Shown here piece by piece: positions 7,823 through 14,552 of a DNA stretch of 15,128 nucleotides; within the stretch, counting starts at the first letter, position 1, and every line of letters begins with the position of its first letter. The notes beneath the pieces were generated by a model. That model was given only the letters and a program-made list of their open reading frames with translations, was not told where the DNA came from and did no database searches. The position numbers and the translations under genes are program-made. The stretch is from Actinomycetota bacterium (lineage in GTDB: Bacteria > Actinomycetota > Actinomycetes > Streptosporangiales > Streptosporangiaceae). The stretch covers positions 1 through 15,128 of the forward strand of contig QGUZ01000108.1 in NCBI GenBank assembly GCA_003242605.1. Direction: 5' to 3'.

Positions 7823-8437
7823 CGTCGTCCGCCGCGCCGGTCGGTGCCCGGAACGCGCGTGCGATCCGGCGCGGTCCGATGCACCGGTGCCGGATGCCCG
7901 CGCCTGCGCGGTCCGGTCACCGGCGTTTCCAGTGGTGACAGGCGACGGGGTCTCGGCCTGACCGGGGCGCGCCATGGCCGCGCGAGCGCCGAGCGTCCCG
8001 CCGATCCGGCCGGCGGACGATCGCCGTGCCGGGCGCCCCGCTGAGCCGCCCCGCTCGCGACGGAGCACGGGCCTGCCAGGGCGTCGCCGCCGGGGCGACC
8101 ACCTGCGTGCGCGCCCGTCGTCCACCGCCGGGACGCGGCCGCCGGGCGCGTCGTTCGGCGCCGCGATCGGTGCGTCGATCGCGGGCGGCCGGTGGCCCGG
8201 CGGAGGGCGCGCCGCCCGGCCGGGCGATACCGGCATATCTGGATAAGACGCCACTTATCAGCCGTTTATGGGGTCTATTTCGCAAAGTTCATCGAACACA
8301 GTTTCCTCTGGACACGAAGAGTAATTGCGTAAATACTCTCGGTGTGGTGCGAGCCGCTCCAATCGATCAATGCGCGCAAAGGTTTCCCGCTGCAGCGAAC
8401 GGAGCGGTCGTTCAGGAATATCCCAGAGGAGTAGCAC
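7823..8437. other. Long intergenic region after nuoC
   Basis: No convincing gene lies here; the open frames are Arg/Pro-rich and start without ribosome sites, and I see no NuoD motifs that would mark a decayed gene. From 7823 to about 8225 it is GC-rich. It includes an inverted repeat ATCCGGC (7864-7870) and GCCGGAT (7889-7895) that could be a weak nuoC terminator. From about 8228 it turns AT-rich and holds two operator-like repeats: GATAAG (8242-8247) with CTTATC (8254-8259), and AGAGTA (8318-8323) with TACTCT (8334-8339). The latter part is the likely promoter region of the secreted-protein gene at 8438. Confidence 0.4.
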
Positions 8438-8794
8438 ATGCAGCTGAGCCGAGTAGTGGCGAGCGCGGCCGTCGCCGCCGCCTGCCTCGGGGCGATCGCC
8501 CCGGCGAGCGCGGCGCTCGCCGACGGTCACTCCACGTCCACGAACCGGCCGGAACTTCGCAGCAGGTTCCTGCTCGTGACGCTGGAGAACGAGAACGTGT
8601 CGAACTTCCAGCGTCGGTACGTGTACTGCCCCCAGGGCTGGCGCGTGGTCGGCGGCGGCGCCGAGGCGCAGGGCCCGAACGCGGTCCTGCTCGGTTCCTT
8701 CCCGACCCTCGACCGGCGGGGCTGGATCGGCATCGGCCGGTCGACCGTCGGCGACACGGTCGGCATCAGCGTCTACGCGATCTGCGCGCGCTGA
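8438..8794 (+). CDS. Small secreted protein of unknown function
   Basis: A 118-residue exported protein. Residues 1-28 are a Sec signal peptide (Arg5, an Ala-rich core, possible cleavage after ASA at 25 or ALA at 28). The mature part has RRYVYCPQGWRVVGGGAEA (59-77), then LLGSFPTLDRRGWIGIGRST, ending SVYAICAR. The layout Cys-Pro-x-Gly-...-Gly-Gly-Gly, Ser-x-Pro, Trp, Tyr-x-Ile-Cys recurs in secreted actinobacterial proteins I remember as uncharacterised. Cys64 and Cys116 probably form a disulfide. GAGGAG lies 6 bases before the ATG. It is a single gene bounded by a long AT-rich promoter region with two operator-like repeats and a strong terminator. Function is unknown; a wall-associated or extracellular binding role is a guess. 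Confidence 0.82.
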   Translation: MQLSRVVASAAVAAACLGAIAPASAALADGHSTSTNRPELRSRFLLVTLENENVSNFQRRYVYCPQGWRVVGGGAEAQGPNAVLLGSFPTLDRRGWIGIGRSTVGDTVGISVYAICAR

Positions 8795-8811
8795 TCCCGC
8801 CGCCACGGCTT

Positions 8812-8848
8812 GCCGATGACGGGCGTCGCCGGGGCGCCCGTCATCGGC
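8812..8848 (+). terminator. Terminator of the secreted-protein gene
   Basis: A perfect 14-bp stem (8812-8825 with 8835-8848) and a 9-base loop start 17 bases after the stop codon. There is no T-run, as is common in high-GC actinobacteria. Confidence 0.7.
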
Positions 8849-8912
8849 CGGTCACCCGGCCGGCGCGTACGTCAACGGGGACGTCCGCCGCCGGAAGCGG
8901 TGATCGGGGGAG

Positions 8913-8939
8913 GCCCCGGGTCGGTGCCCGGCCCGGGGC
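8913..8939 (-). terminator. Terminator of the helix-hairpin-helix membrane protein gene
   Basis: GCCCCGGG (8913-8920) and CCCGGGGC (8932-8939) form an 8-bp stem about 43 bases after the minus-strand stop at 8982. With the hairpin at 8812 it separates two convergent genes. There is no T-run, so the call is moderate. Confidence 0.45.
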
Positions 8940-8981
8940 GGTCCTTCGCGTCCGGGACGCCGGACGCTCGCGCACGCCGGA

Positions 8982-10031
8982 TCAGTCCAGATAGATCGTG
9001 TACTCGGCGAGGTCGGAGGTGAGGTGCGGGGGCAGCCCGACCGTCGCGGAGAGCTCCTCGGCGGAGATGAACCCGCCCACCGTCTCACGGACCTCGACGA
9101 TCTTCCGGGCGAGCTCGGGGGTGATGCCCGGAATGGTGGCGATGACCTCGGCCGGCGCGTGGTTGGCGTCCACCAGGCCGCCGTCGTCGTACTGGCGGGG
9201 CAGGTCCGGCCGTCCGATGCGGAGCTCCTTGGCCAGGGCCGGGTCCCTCTTGGCGAGCTCCCGGGCCTCCTGGCGGAGGTTCCTGCGGTGCTGGGCGAGG
9301 GCGATGGCGCGCTCGTTCGGCGTCTGCGGCGGCTTGCCGAGCCCGAAGACCTTCGACCGGATCGCGAACGAGTGACCGGTCCCGCCCGCCCAGTTGGCGA
9401 ACAGGCCCATGGCGGCGAGCAACGAGATCAGCTCGCTCCCCGCGGAGGCGCCCAGCAGGAAGGTGAGCAGCCCGATCCCGTAGAGCACGGCGCAGGCGGC
9501 CAGGCCGGCGCTCTTCGCCCGGTACGCGCCGTACCCGATCGTGAACGGGGTGGCGAAGCCGCAGGTGAACAGCGGTGCCAGCGCCCACACGTAGCTGCCG
9601 GCCTCGGACGGCTGGGGAACGGGGGGAGGAGGGGGATAGCCCGGGCCCGGGTGGGGACCGCCGCCCGGGAAGGGGCGGGGATCGTGCGGCCGCGGCGGGC
9701 GCGGCGGATGGGGCCGCGGCGGCGCGGGAGGACGCTGCGCGTGGGGACGCGGCGGCGCCGCCCCCGGAGCGCGTACCGGCGGCGGTGCGGGCGGCGGCGG
9801 GGGCGGGAACGACTCCGGCGCCGGGCGGTGGCGGATGGGCACCGTCGGGCCCGCTGAGGCCGTGGTATCGGAGGGCCTCTCACCCCGGCGCTTCGGATCG
9901 GAGGATGCAGAAGGGGAACGTTGGGGATTCCGGAAGGGAGGCTGGGGATTCCCCGTGGGCACGTCTGCTGCTTCCTCGTGCGGATCGTATGGCTGGGATC
10001 CCCGGTCCCCCGGCCCGTTCGTCGACTGCAT
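8982..10031 (-). CDS. Proline-rich membrane protein with C-terminal helix-hairpin-helix domain
   Basis: A 349-residue protein in three parts. Residues 1-145 are disordered and extremely Pro/Arg/His-rich (long PPPPP runs). Residues about 147-215 contain three hydrophobic segments (near 148-168, 174-194 and 199-215). Residues 288-347 form a ComEA-like helix-hairpin-helix unit (VDANHAPAEVIATIPGITPE, then VGGFISAEEL). Such C-terminal units usually bind DNA without sequence specificity, but in this membrane context they may mediate protein contacts. I know similar architectures in actinobacteria but no assigned function. The ATG at 10031 has no ribosome site. TATTCT (10038-10043) ends 6 bases before it, so translation is probably leaderless. 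A GTG at codon 24 with GAGGAA upstream is an alternative. It is divergent from the NuoI-like gene. Confidence 0.85.
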   Translation of the reverse strand: MQSTNGPGDRGSQPYDPHEEAADVPTGNPQPPFRNPQRSPSASSDPKRRGERPSDTTASAGPTVPIRHRPAPESFPPPPPPAPPPVRAPGAAPPRPHAQRPPAPPRPHPPRPPRPHDPRPFPGGGPHPGPGYPPPPPVPQPSEAGSYVWALAPLFTCGFATPFTIGYGAYRAKSAGLAACAVLYGIGLLTFLLGASAGSELISLLAAMGLFANWAGGTGHSFAIRSKVFGLGKPPQTPNERAIALAQHRRNLRQEARELAKRDPALAKELRIGRPDLPRQYDDGGLVDANHAPAEVIATIPGITPELARKIVEVRETVGGFISAEELSATVGLPPHLTSDLAEYTIYLD

Positions 10032-10037
10032 ATCGGA

Positions 10038-10043
10038 AGAATA
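10038..10043 (-). promoter_or_regulatory. -10 box of a probable leaderless transcript
   Basis: The minus strand reads TATTCT, fitting TANNNT, 6 bases before the ATG at 10031. Transcription would start at or next to the start codon, explaining the absent ribosome site. No clear -35 was found. Confidence 0.45.
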
Positions 10044-10182
10044 CGTAGCCGAGCACCCAGTGGCATCGGTCTTTTGGGGGAGTCCGATCCCTTTCGCCGC
10101 TGTTTGTGGTTGATTCGTCCCTGGTCACGGCCGGGGGATTCGCCGGGCGAAACGCGTGGACGGGGCGCCGCCGCGGTGCCGG

Positions 10183-10188
10183 TAAGGT
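10183..10188 (+). promoter_or_regulatory. Possible -10 box of the NuoI-like gene
   Basis: TAAGGT fits TANNNT, with a weak -35-like TGGACG (10157-10162) 20 bases upstream. It would give a leader of about 100 bases. The 266-base divergent intergenic region (10032-10297) shows no better plus-strand candidate. Confidence 0.25.
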
Positions 10189-10297
10189 GCAGGACGGGGG
10201 ATGCCCCGAGCGTCCCCGGCACACCCGGACGAGCCGCGCGGGCCGCCGGTGAAGCGCACCCGGCGGGACCCGAGGGCTGGCGAAAGGGCTGATCACC

Positions 10298-11431
10298 GTG
10301 CGCGACACGATGCAGGGACCGACGCCGCGGCACTCGGCCGCGCGGCCCGGCCTGCCTGCGCGCAGCCGCGGGGTCATCGCACTGGTCGAGGAGAACTGCA
10401 CGGCCTGCATGCTGTGCGCCCGCGAATGTCCCGACTGGTGCATCTACATCGACTCGCACAAGGAGACCGTGCCGGCGCCCAAGGGCGGACGGCCGCGCGT
10501 GCGCAACGTGCTCGACCGGTTCGCGATCGACTTCTCCTTGTGCATGTACTGCGGCATCTGTGTCGAGGTGTGCCCGTTCGACGCGCTGTACTGGTCGCCG
10601 GAGTACGCCTACGCCGGGCACGACATCCACGACCTGCTGCACGAGAAGGACCGGCTCGGCGAGTGGGTGGCCACGGTGCCGGACCTGCCGCCGTCCGCGG
10701 GCCGCGCCGCCTCCGGACCGGCCGCGGCCGGGGCGGGCAGTCCCGCCGAGGCGGGTCATCCGGCGGACCGGGTCGCGGAGACCACCCCGTCGCCGCCCGC
10801 GGCCGAGCCCGGCGCGGTACGGCCCGCCGCCGCGGCGGCGGGCGAGCGGCCCGGCGACGGCGATGCCGTACCCGGCCCGGCCGGGCGTCCACGGCCCGGG
10901 CAGGGCTCCTCGCGCGAGCTGCTGACGAACGTGCGGTCGATCCGCCCGCCGGGCGGGCTGCCGGGCGTGGGGTCGAAACCGGACGCCGCGGCCGCCGCGC
11001 CGCGGCCCGAGCCGTCGTCCCAGGAGCCGGGTGGCGTGCGGCGCCCGAGCGCCCGGGAGCTGCTGCGGAACGTCCGGTCCATCCGTCCGCCGGGCGGGCT
11101 GCCCGGGACGGGCGCCCCGGCCGCCGAGCCTGCGGGCAAGGAAACGCCCGAGACGCCGGCCGGTGGCGCGCCGCGCCCGAGCGCCCGGGAGCTGCTGCGG
11201 AACGTGCGGTCGATCCGCCCGCCGGGCGGGCTGCCCGGCGTGGGGACGGACCGGGCCGGATCCGAGGGGACAGCCGCCTCGCCGGGCGAAGACGCGCCCG
11301 AGCGGCCGGGTGGCAGGACGCCCGGGAAGCCGGGCGGTGACGTGCGGCGGCCCAGCGCCCGGGAGCTGCTGCGCAACGTGCGGTCGATCCGGCCGCCGGG
11401 GAGCCTGCCGAAAAGCCCCGAGGACGCCTAG
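10298..11431 (+). CDS. nuoI: NuoI-type 2[4Fe-4S] protein with four-repeat C-terminal tail
   Basis: Residues about 24-130 are a NuoI-type double-cubane ferredoxin domain. Cys34, 37, 40 and 44 (CTACMLCARECP) and Cys82, 85, 88 and 92 (CMYCGICVEVCP) ligate two [4Fe-4S] clusters, followed by the complex I-like FDALYWSPEY and HDLLHEKDRLGEW. In complex I this subunit relays electrons to NuoB; the wording fits the actinobacterial nuo2 type. Residues 131-377 are a Pro/Ala/Gly-rich tail carrying four copies of SARELLRNVRSIRPPGGLPG (near 204, 251, 295 and 353), doubling the usual length. The GTG at 10298 has GAAAGGG 9 bases upstream; ATG at codon 5 is an alternative. It stands alone, 2.5 kb from nuoBC. 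Likely partners are NuoB/NuoC or KorAB-derived ferredoxin (inference). The tail may be a binding scaffold. Confidence 0.88.
   Translation: MRDTMQGPTPRHSAARPGLPARSRGVIALVEENCTACMLCARECPDWCIYIDSHKETVPAPKGGRPRVRNVLDRFAIDFSLCMYCGICVEVCPFDALYWSPEYAYAGHDIHDLLHEKDRLGEWVATVPDLPPSAGRAASGPAAAGAGSPAEAGHPADRVAETTPSPPAAEPGAVRPAAAAAGERPGDGDAVPGPAGRPRPGQGSSRELLTNVRSIRPPGGLPGVGSKPDAAAAAPRPEPSSQEPGGVRRPSARELLRNVRSIRPPGGLPGTGAPAAEPAGKETPETPAGGAPRPSARELLRNVRSIRPPGGLPGVGTDRAGSEGTAASPGEDAPERPGGRTPGKPGGDVRRPSARELLRNVRSIRPPGSLPKSPEDA
10910..11416 (+). repeat. Four-copy coding repeat in the NuoI-like tail
   Basis: Four units of about 63-66 bases lie at 10910-10972, 11048-11113, 11180-11245 and 11354-11416. They encode S(A)REL-L-(T/R)NVRSIRPPG(G/S)LP. 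The motif is near-identical at both DNA and protein level, while the linkers between units (25, 22 and 36 residues) diverge freely and are low-complexity. Unit 1 has Thr for the Arg after ELL and lacks the Ala; unit 4 has Ser for Gly and ends the protein. Start-to-start distances are about 46, 44 and 58 residues, so this is not a strict tandem repeat. Confidence 0.9.
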
Positions 11432-11738
11432 GGCGGCGGGCCCGGCCGAGGACGCCCGGGACCGCGGTGCGGGGGCGGGCGCGGTGCCGATGCCGGATGT
11501 CGCCGTACGACGCCCGGCGGCAGGGGCCGCTTCCCGGCCGCCGCCCGTCCCGCCGGTGGCGCCGGTTCGGGTCGGGGCACCGCAAACCTCTTCCCTTGCT
11601 CGGCACGCCCGATTCAGAAATTGTTCTGCTTCTAGCGGACTCGCCGGAATTCTGCCTTTAGTCCGCTTTGGGGTGATCGTCCGAGGGAACGTTCACCGCT
11701 GTCACATGCGTTGATACGGGTGACAGCGGGACCAATGC
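11432..11738 (+). promoter_or_regulatory. Structured leader and promoter region of htpX
   Basis: The first 140 bases after the NuoI-like stop are GC-rich without a clear terminator. From about 11590 the sequence is AT-richer and contains four inverted repeats: CAGAA (11615-11619) with TTCTG (11624-11628); AGCGGACT (11634-11641) with AGTCCGCT (11660-11667); the palindrome GAACGTTC (11687-11694); and CCGCTGTCAC (11696-11705) with GTGACAGCGG (11720-11729). The last ends 9 bases before the htpX ATG and contains its GCGGGA ribosome site. I could not choose a promoter with confidence. Confidence 0.45.
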
Positions 11739-12614
11739 ATGCGAGGCAAAGGGGGAGGCGTGCACCACAACGGTCTGCGTACCGCGGTTCTCCTGGGCGC
11801 CCTTTCCGCGCTGATCCTGGCGCTGGGGGCGTGGCTGGGAGGCAACGCCGGAGTGCAGATCGCGATCGTCGTCGCCCTGGTGACCAACGGCATCGCCTAC
11901 TTCTTCTCCGACCGCATCGCGCTGTCCGCGATGCGGGCCCGGCCGGTGAGCGAGGTCGAGCAGCCCACGCTCTACCGGATCGTGCGCGAGCTGTCGACGC
12001 AGGCCCGCCAGCCGATGCCTCGCCTGTACATCTCGCCGACGATGCAGCCGAACGCGTTCGCCACCGGCCGCAACCCACGGAACGCGGCGGTGTGCGTCAC
12101 CCACGGCCTGCTCGCGATGCTGAACGAGCGCGAGCTGCGCGGGGTGATCGCCCACGAGCTGTCGCACGTCTACAACCGCGACATCCTGATCTCGTCCGTG
12201 GCCGGCGCGCTCGCCACGATCATCACGTACTTCAGCTACATCGCGATGTTCTTCGGCGGCTCGTCCGACGATGACGACGGCCCGGGCCTGCTGGGCGCGC
12301 TGCTCATGATGATCCTCGGCCCGGTCGCCGCCACGATGATCCAGCTCGCGATCTCCCGGGCCCGCGAGTACCAGGCGGACGAGTCGGGCGCGCTGCTCAC
12401 CGGCGACCCGCTGGGCCTCGCCTCCGCGCTCCGCAAGATCGAGATGGGCACCCGGCGGATCCCGCTGCCCGAGGACAGCCGCCTCGCCTCCGCCTCGCAC
12501 ATGATGATCGCCAACCCGTTCCGCGGGGTGGGCATCGGGCGGCTGTTCTCCACCCACCCCTCGACCGCGGAGCGCGTCGCCCGCCTGGAGCGCATGGCCG
12601 GCTACCGCCGCTGA
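11739..12614 (+). CDS. htpX: Membrane zinc metalloprotease HtpX (M48 family)
   Basis: Integral cytoplasmic-membrane protease that degrades damaged membrane proteins; in many bacteria it is induced by heat or membrane stress. The HELSH zinc motif is at 139-143 (His139, Glu140, His143), and the third ligand Glu210 lies in SRAREYQADESG. Hydrophobic segments are near 13-31, 37-54, 152-172 and 184-205, matching the four-segment HtpX layout. Conserved PNAFATGRNPRNAAV (104-118) and FSTHPSTAERVARLE near the end are typical. At 291 residues it is full length. The ATG at 11739 has a weak GCGGGA site 7 bases upstream, inside a hairpin arm. A GTG at 11760 (HHNGLRT start) would fit the N-terminus of homologues well, but the purine-rich GGGGGAGG lies too close to it. 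It is convergent with the FMN-binding gene. Confidence 0.95.
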   Translation: MRGKGGGVHHNGLRTAVLLGALSALILALGAWLGGNAGVQIAIVVALVTNGIAYFFSDRIALSAMRARPVSEVEQPTLYRIVRELSTQARQPMPRLYISPTMQPNAFATGRNPRNAAVCVTHGLLAMLNERELRGVIAHELSHVYNRDILISSVAGALATIITYFSYIAMFFGGSSDDDDGPGLLGALLMMILGPVAATMIQLAISRAREYQADESGALLTGDPLGLASALRKIEMGTRRIPLPEDSRLASASHMMIANPFRGVGIGRLFSTHPSTAERVARLERMAGYRR

Positions 12615-12673
12615 GCCGGCGCCCGGCCCGCAGCGCCCGGCCTAGAGCGCCCGATCGTCACCGGCGGCGGCCG

Positions 12674-13249
12674 TCATCCCTTGGCGGCCGCCGCGTCGAT
12701 CTCCTCGTCGGTGAGCGCGGGCAGCCCGTCGATGCTTTGCCGGTTGTTCTTGATCCGGTACTGCCGCAGCTGCTCGGTGTCCTTGCGCTCGGCCCACTCG
12801 TCGAGCATCTCGCGGTCCTTCTCGAAGCTCAGGTACGGCACCGCGAAGCCGCAGGAGTCGGCGATGCGCTCGCAGCGCACCACGATGATCGCCCGCGCCC
12901 CTGGATGCGGCCCGAACCGCGCGCGCAGGCCGTCCCACTCGGCGTCCCCCGGCGTCACGACCCGGCCCGTGCCGTACAGCCGCAGCACCTTCGGCGGCCC
13001 GGAGAAGGCGCAGAACATGACGGTGATGCGCCCGTTGTCGCGGAGGTGGGCGATGGTCTCGCTGCCGCTCCCGGTGAGGTCCAGGTAGGCGACGGTGGTG
13101 TCGTCGAGGACCGCGAACGTGTCCGCGTACCCCTTCGGCGAGACGTTGACGTGACCGCCCTCCCGGGGCGCCGTCGCGACGAAGTACACCGGCTGCTCGG
13201 CGATGAACTCCCGCAGCCGGTCCGTCAGCCTGTCGTAGACCTTGCCCAC
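12674..13249 (-). CDS. Pyridoxamine 5'-phosphate oxidase family protein (FMN-binding split barrel)
   Basis: A 191-residue cytosolic protein of the PNPOx-like split-barrel fold, which usually binds FMN or, in actinobacteria, sometimes F420. The N-terminal EFIAEQPVYFVATAP is followed by HVNVSPKGYADTFAVLDD (34-51), TVAYLDLTGSGSETIAHLRD (52-71) and the core strand GRITVMFCAF. These are the usual conserved blocks of this family; the sequence lacks the full PdxH signature, so it is unlikely to make pyridoxal phosphate. Cys residues near 126 and 133 (RCERIADSCGF) are visible but their role is unknown. The GTG at 13249-13247 has an excellent GGAGGTGA site one base upstream of the codon. That site has a perfect complement 37 bases further upstream. 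The reaction is unknown; related proteins reduce or detoxify small molecules. Confidence 0.85.
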   Translation of the reverse strand: MGKVYDRLTDRLREFIAEQPVYFVATAPREGGHVNVSPKGYADTFAVLDDTTVAYLDLTGSGSETIAHLRDNGRITVMFCAFSGPPKVLRLYGTGRVVTPGDAEWDGLRARFGPHPGARAIIVVRCERIADSCGFAVPYLSFEKDREMLDEWAERKDTEQLRQYRIKNNRQSIDGLPALTDEEIDAAAAKG

Positions 13250-13250
13250 G

Positions 13251-13303
13251 TCACCTCCCGCGTGCCATCCCGACCGTAGCGAAGGGTCGGTGCCCGGAGG
13301 TGA
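13251..13303 (-). promoter_or_regulatory. Ribosome site with upstream perfect anti-site
   Basis: On the minus strand the ribosome site GGAGGTGA (13251-13258) is exactly complementary to TCACCTCC (13296-13303). Nested inside is a 6-bp hairpin, CCGACC (13270-13275) with GGTCGG (13285-13290). If the mRNA starts upstream of 13303, the site would be sequestered. The inner hairpin also resembles the common intergenic CATCC-GAGCGAAG type of repeat, so it may instead be a dispersed repeat. Confidence 0.45.
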
Positions 13304-13956
13304 GATGCGTCACACGCCCGCCTCCGGCCGGACCGGCCGCGCCCGCCGCCGCGGCGGCGGCCACGCGCCCATCATGCCGCTGACCAGCACAATACGGCGG
13401 GCCGGAAACGCGAACCTCGCCGGGTGTGGCCCGATTCCGGTACGGCACGGCCACCCCTGCGGCCGTGCACGTTTCATGCCGGCGCGCCGGAGGTGCCGGG
13501 CCGGAATCAGGCGAGCGCCGATCCGGACGGATGGACGCACGTCGATCCCCAGGCCGCAGGCGGCGTTGCGGAAAACCGGGGAGGGGTGTCGTCCACAGGT
13601 GCCGGTGCCGCGCTGTGGATTCGCGGCCCGTTCCGCCGGCCGATCCGCGGATCCCCGCGTTCCGCAGGCCTCTCGTCACGGGCCCAGGCGTCCCCTCGGC
13701 CCGCGCCGTGGCCGCGCATCGGCGGTGCCGTACCCGCCGGTGTCCGCTCCTCGCGCGCGGCGGCATCGCCGCGTAGCGCGCCACGCCGGCGAGCGCGGAC
13801 AGGAGCCTCGCAGCGTGGCCGCGAACGGCCCAGGGCACACGGGAGGGGCCACGGCCGTGACCGGCGCGTGCTCGTGACCGTATGCCCTGGATCCCCTGCC
13901 GCGTACGCGCCCCCGCCGGGGCCGCGGACACGGTGCGGCAGGGCGCCGTCGTCGCC
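13304..13956. other. Long intergenic region without a convincing gene
   Basis: About 650 bases between the FMN-binding gene and yajQ. All frames give Arg/Pro/Ala-rich translations without recognisable motifs or ribosome sites, so I call none. Structures seen: GCACGGCC (13445-13452) with GGCCGTGC (13461-13468); TCCACAG (13592-13598) with CTGTGGA (13613-13619), resembling two weak DnaA-like boxes facing each other; CCAGGGCA (13830-13837) with TGCCCTGG (13883-13890); and the yajQ terminator at 13894-13943. Both flanking genes lie on the minus strand, so the region holds the FMN-gene promoter. Confidence 0.4.
13894..13943 (-). terminator. Terminator-like hairpin downstream of yajQ
   Basis: CCCTGCCGC (13894-13902) and GCGGCAGGG (13935-13943) form a perfect 9-bp stem starting 13 bases after the yajQ stop. 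The 32-base loop is itself GC-rich and can fold. There is no T-run. Confidence 0.5.
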
Positions 13957-14445
13957 TCAGCGGTAGTTCACGAACTGCAGCGCGATGTCGAGGTCCTTGC
14001 TCTTCAGCATGGCGATGACCGCCTGCAGATCGTCCTTCTTCTTCGAGCTGACCCGCAGCTCGTCGCCCATGATCTGCGCCTTCACGCCCTTGGGCCCCTC
14101 GTCGCGGATCATCTTGGCGATCTTCTTGGCGTGCTCCTGGTCGATGCCCTCCTTGAGGGACACCGGGAGCCGGTACTCCTTGCCCGACGGCTTGGGCTCA
14201 CCGGGGTCGAGGATCTTCAGCGACTGTCCGCGCCGGATGATCTTCTCCTTGAAGACGTCGAGCACGGCCTTGGCCCGCTCCTCGGTGTTGGCCCGGATCT
14301 CGATGTCCTTGCCCGACCAGGCGATGCTCGCCCCGGTCCCCTTGAAGTCGAACCGGTGCCCGATCTCCTTGGCGGTCTGGTTCAGCGCGTTGTCGACCTC
14401 CTGCCGGTCGATCTTGCTGACGATGTCGAAACTCGAATCGGCCAT
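13957..14445 (-). CDS. yajQ: YajQ family nucleotide-binding protein
   Basis: Small cytosolic protein of the YajQ (UPF0234/DUF520) family, built from two ferredoxin-like folds. Members bind nucleotides, and some bind cyclic di-GMP and act as regulators. The sequence is canonical: MADSSFDIVSKIDRQEVDNA at the start, HRFDFKGTGASI (30-41), KAVLDVFKEKIIRRGQ in the middle, DEGPKGVKAQIMGDELRVSSKKKDDLQAVI near the end, finishing ALQFVNYR. The length of 162 residues is standard. The ATG at 14445 is supported by family alignment. The best purine run, GGGAGG, lies 13 bases upstream, an unusually long spacing, so initiation may be modest. It is divergent from tRNA-Tyr, with which it shares a 145-base upstream region. 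Confidence 0.95.
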   Translation of the reverse strand: MADSSFDIVSKIDRQEVDNALNQTAKEIGHRFDFKGTGASIAWSGKDIEIRANTEERAKAVLDVFKEKIIRRGQSLKILDPGEPKPSGKEYRLPVSLKEGIDQEHAKKIAKMIRDEGPKGVKAQIMGDELRVSSKKKDDLQAVIAMLKSKDLDIALQFVNYR

Positions 14446-14552
14446 CGCTGCTGAGTGTCCTCCCTTTCCTCCCCGACCCTACCGACACCGCCCGCCGCGC
14501 AGACAGATCATGGCCTACGCGAACCCGTGTCACGAGTACTCCGGAAGTCCGC

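Noticed and set aside
7823..8230. Decayed nuoD after nuoC
   Set aside because: No NuoD-like motif could be read in any frame of either strand, so a pseudogene call is not supported.
8370..8447. 25-codon frame overlapping the start of the secreted-protein gene
   Set aside because: It has no ribosome site, no known family and no leaderless -10 nearby. It overlaps the real start by 10 bases only by chance as far as I can tell.
10201..11340. Plus-strand 379-codon frame overlapping the NuoI-like gene
   Set aside because: It lacks the ferredoxin cysteines and is Arg/Ala-rich; the chosen frame has eight correctly spaced Fe-S ligands.
13592..13619. Possible replication origin from two DnaA-like boxes
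   Set aside because: Only two imperfect boxes are present, without an AT-rich unwinding region or dnaA/dnaN nearby.
13426..13776. 116-codon plus-strand frame in the gene desert
   Set aside because: It is Arg/Pro-rich without motifs or ribosome site, and competing frames are equally open.
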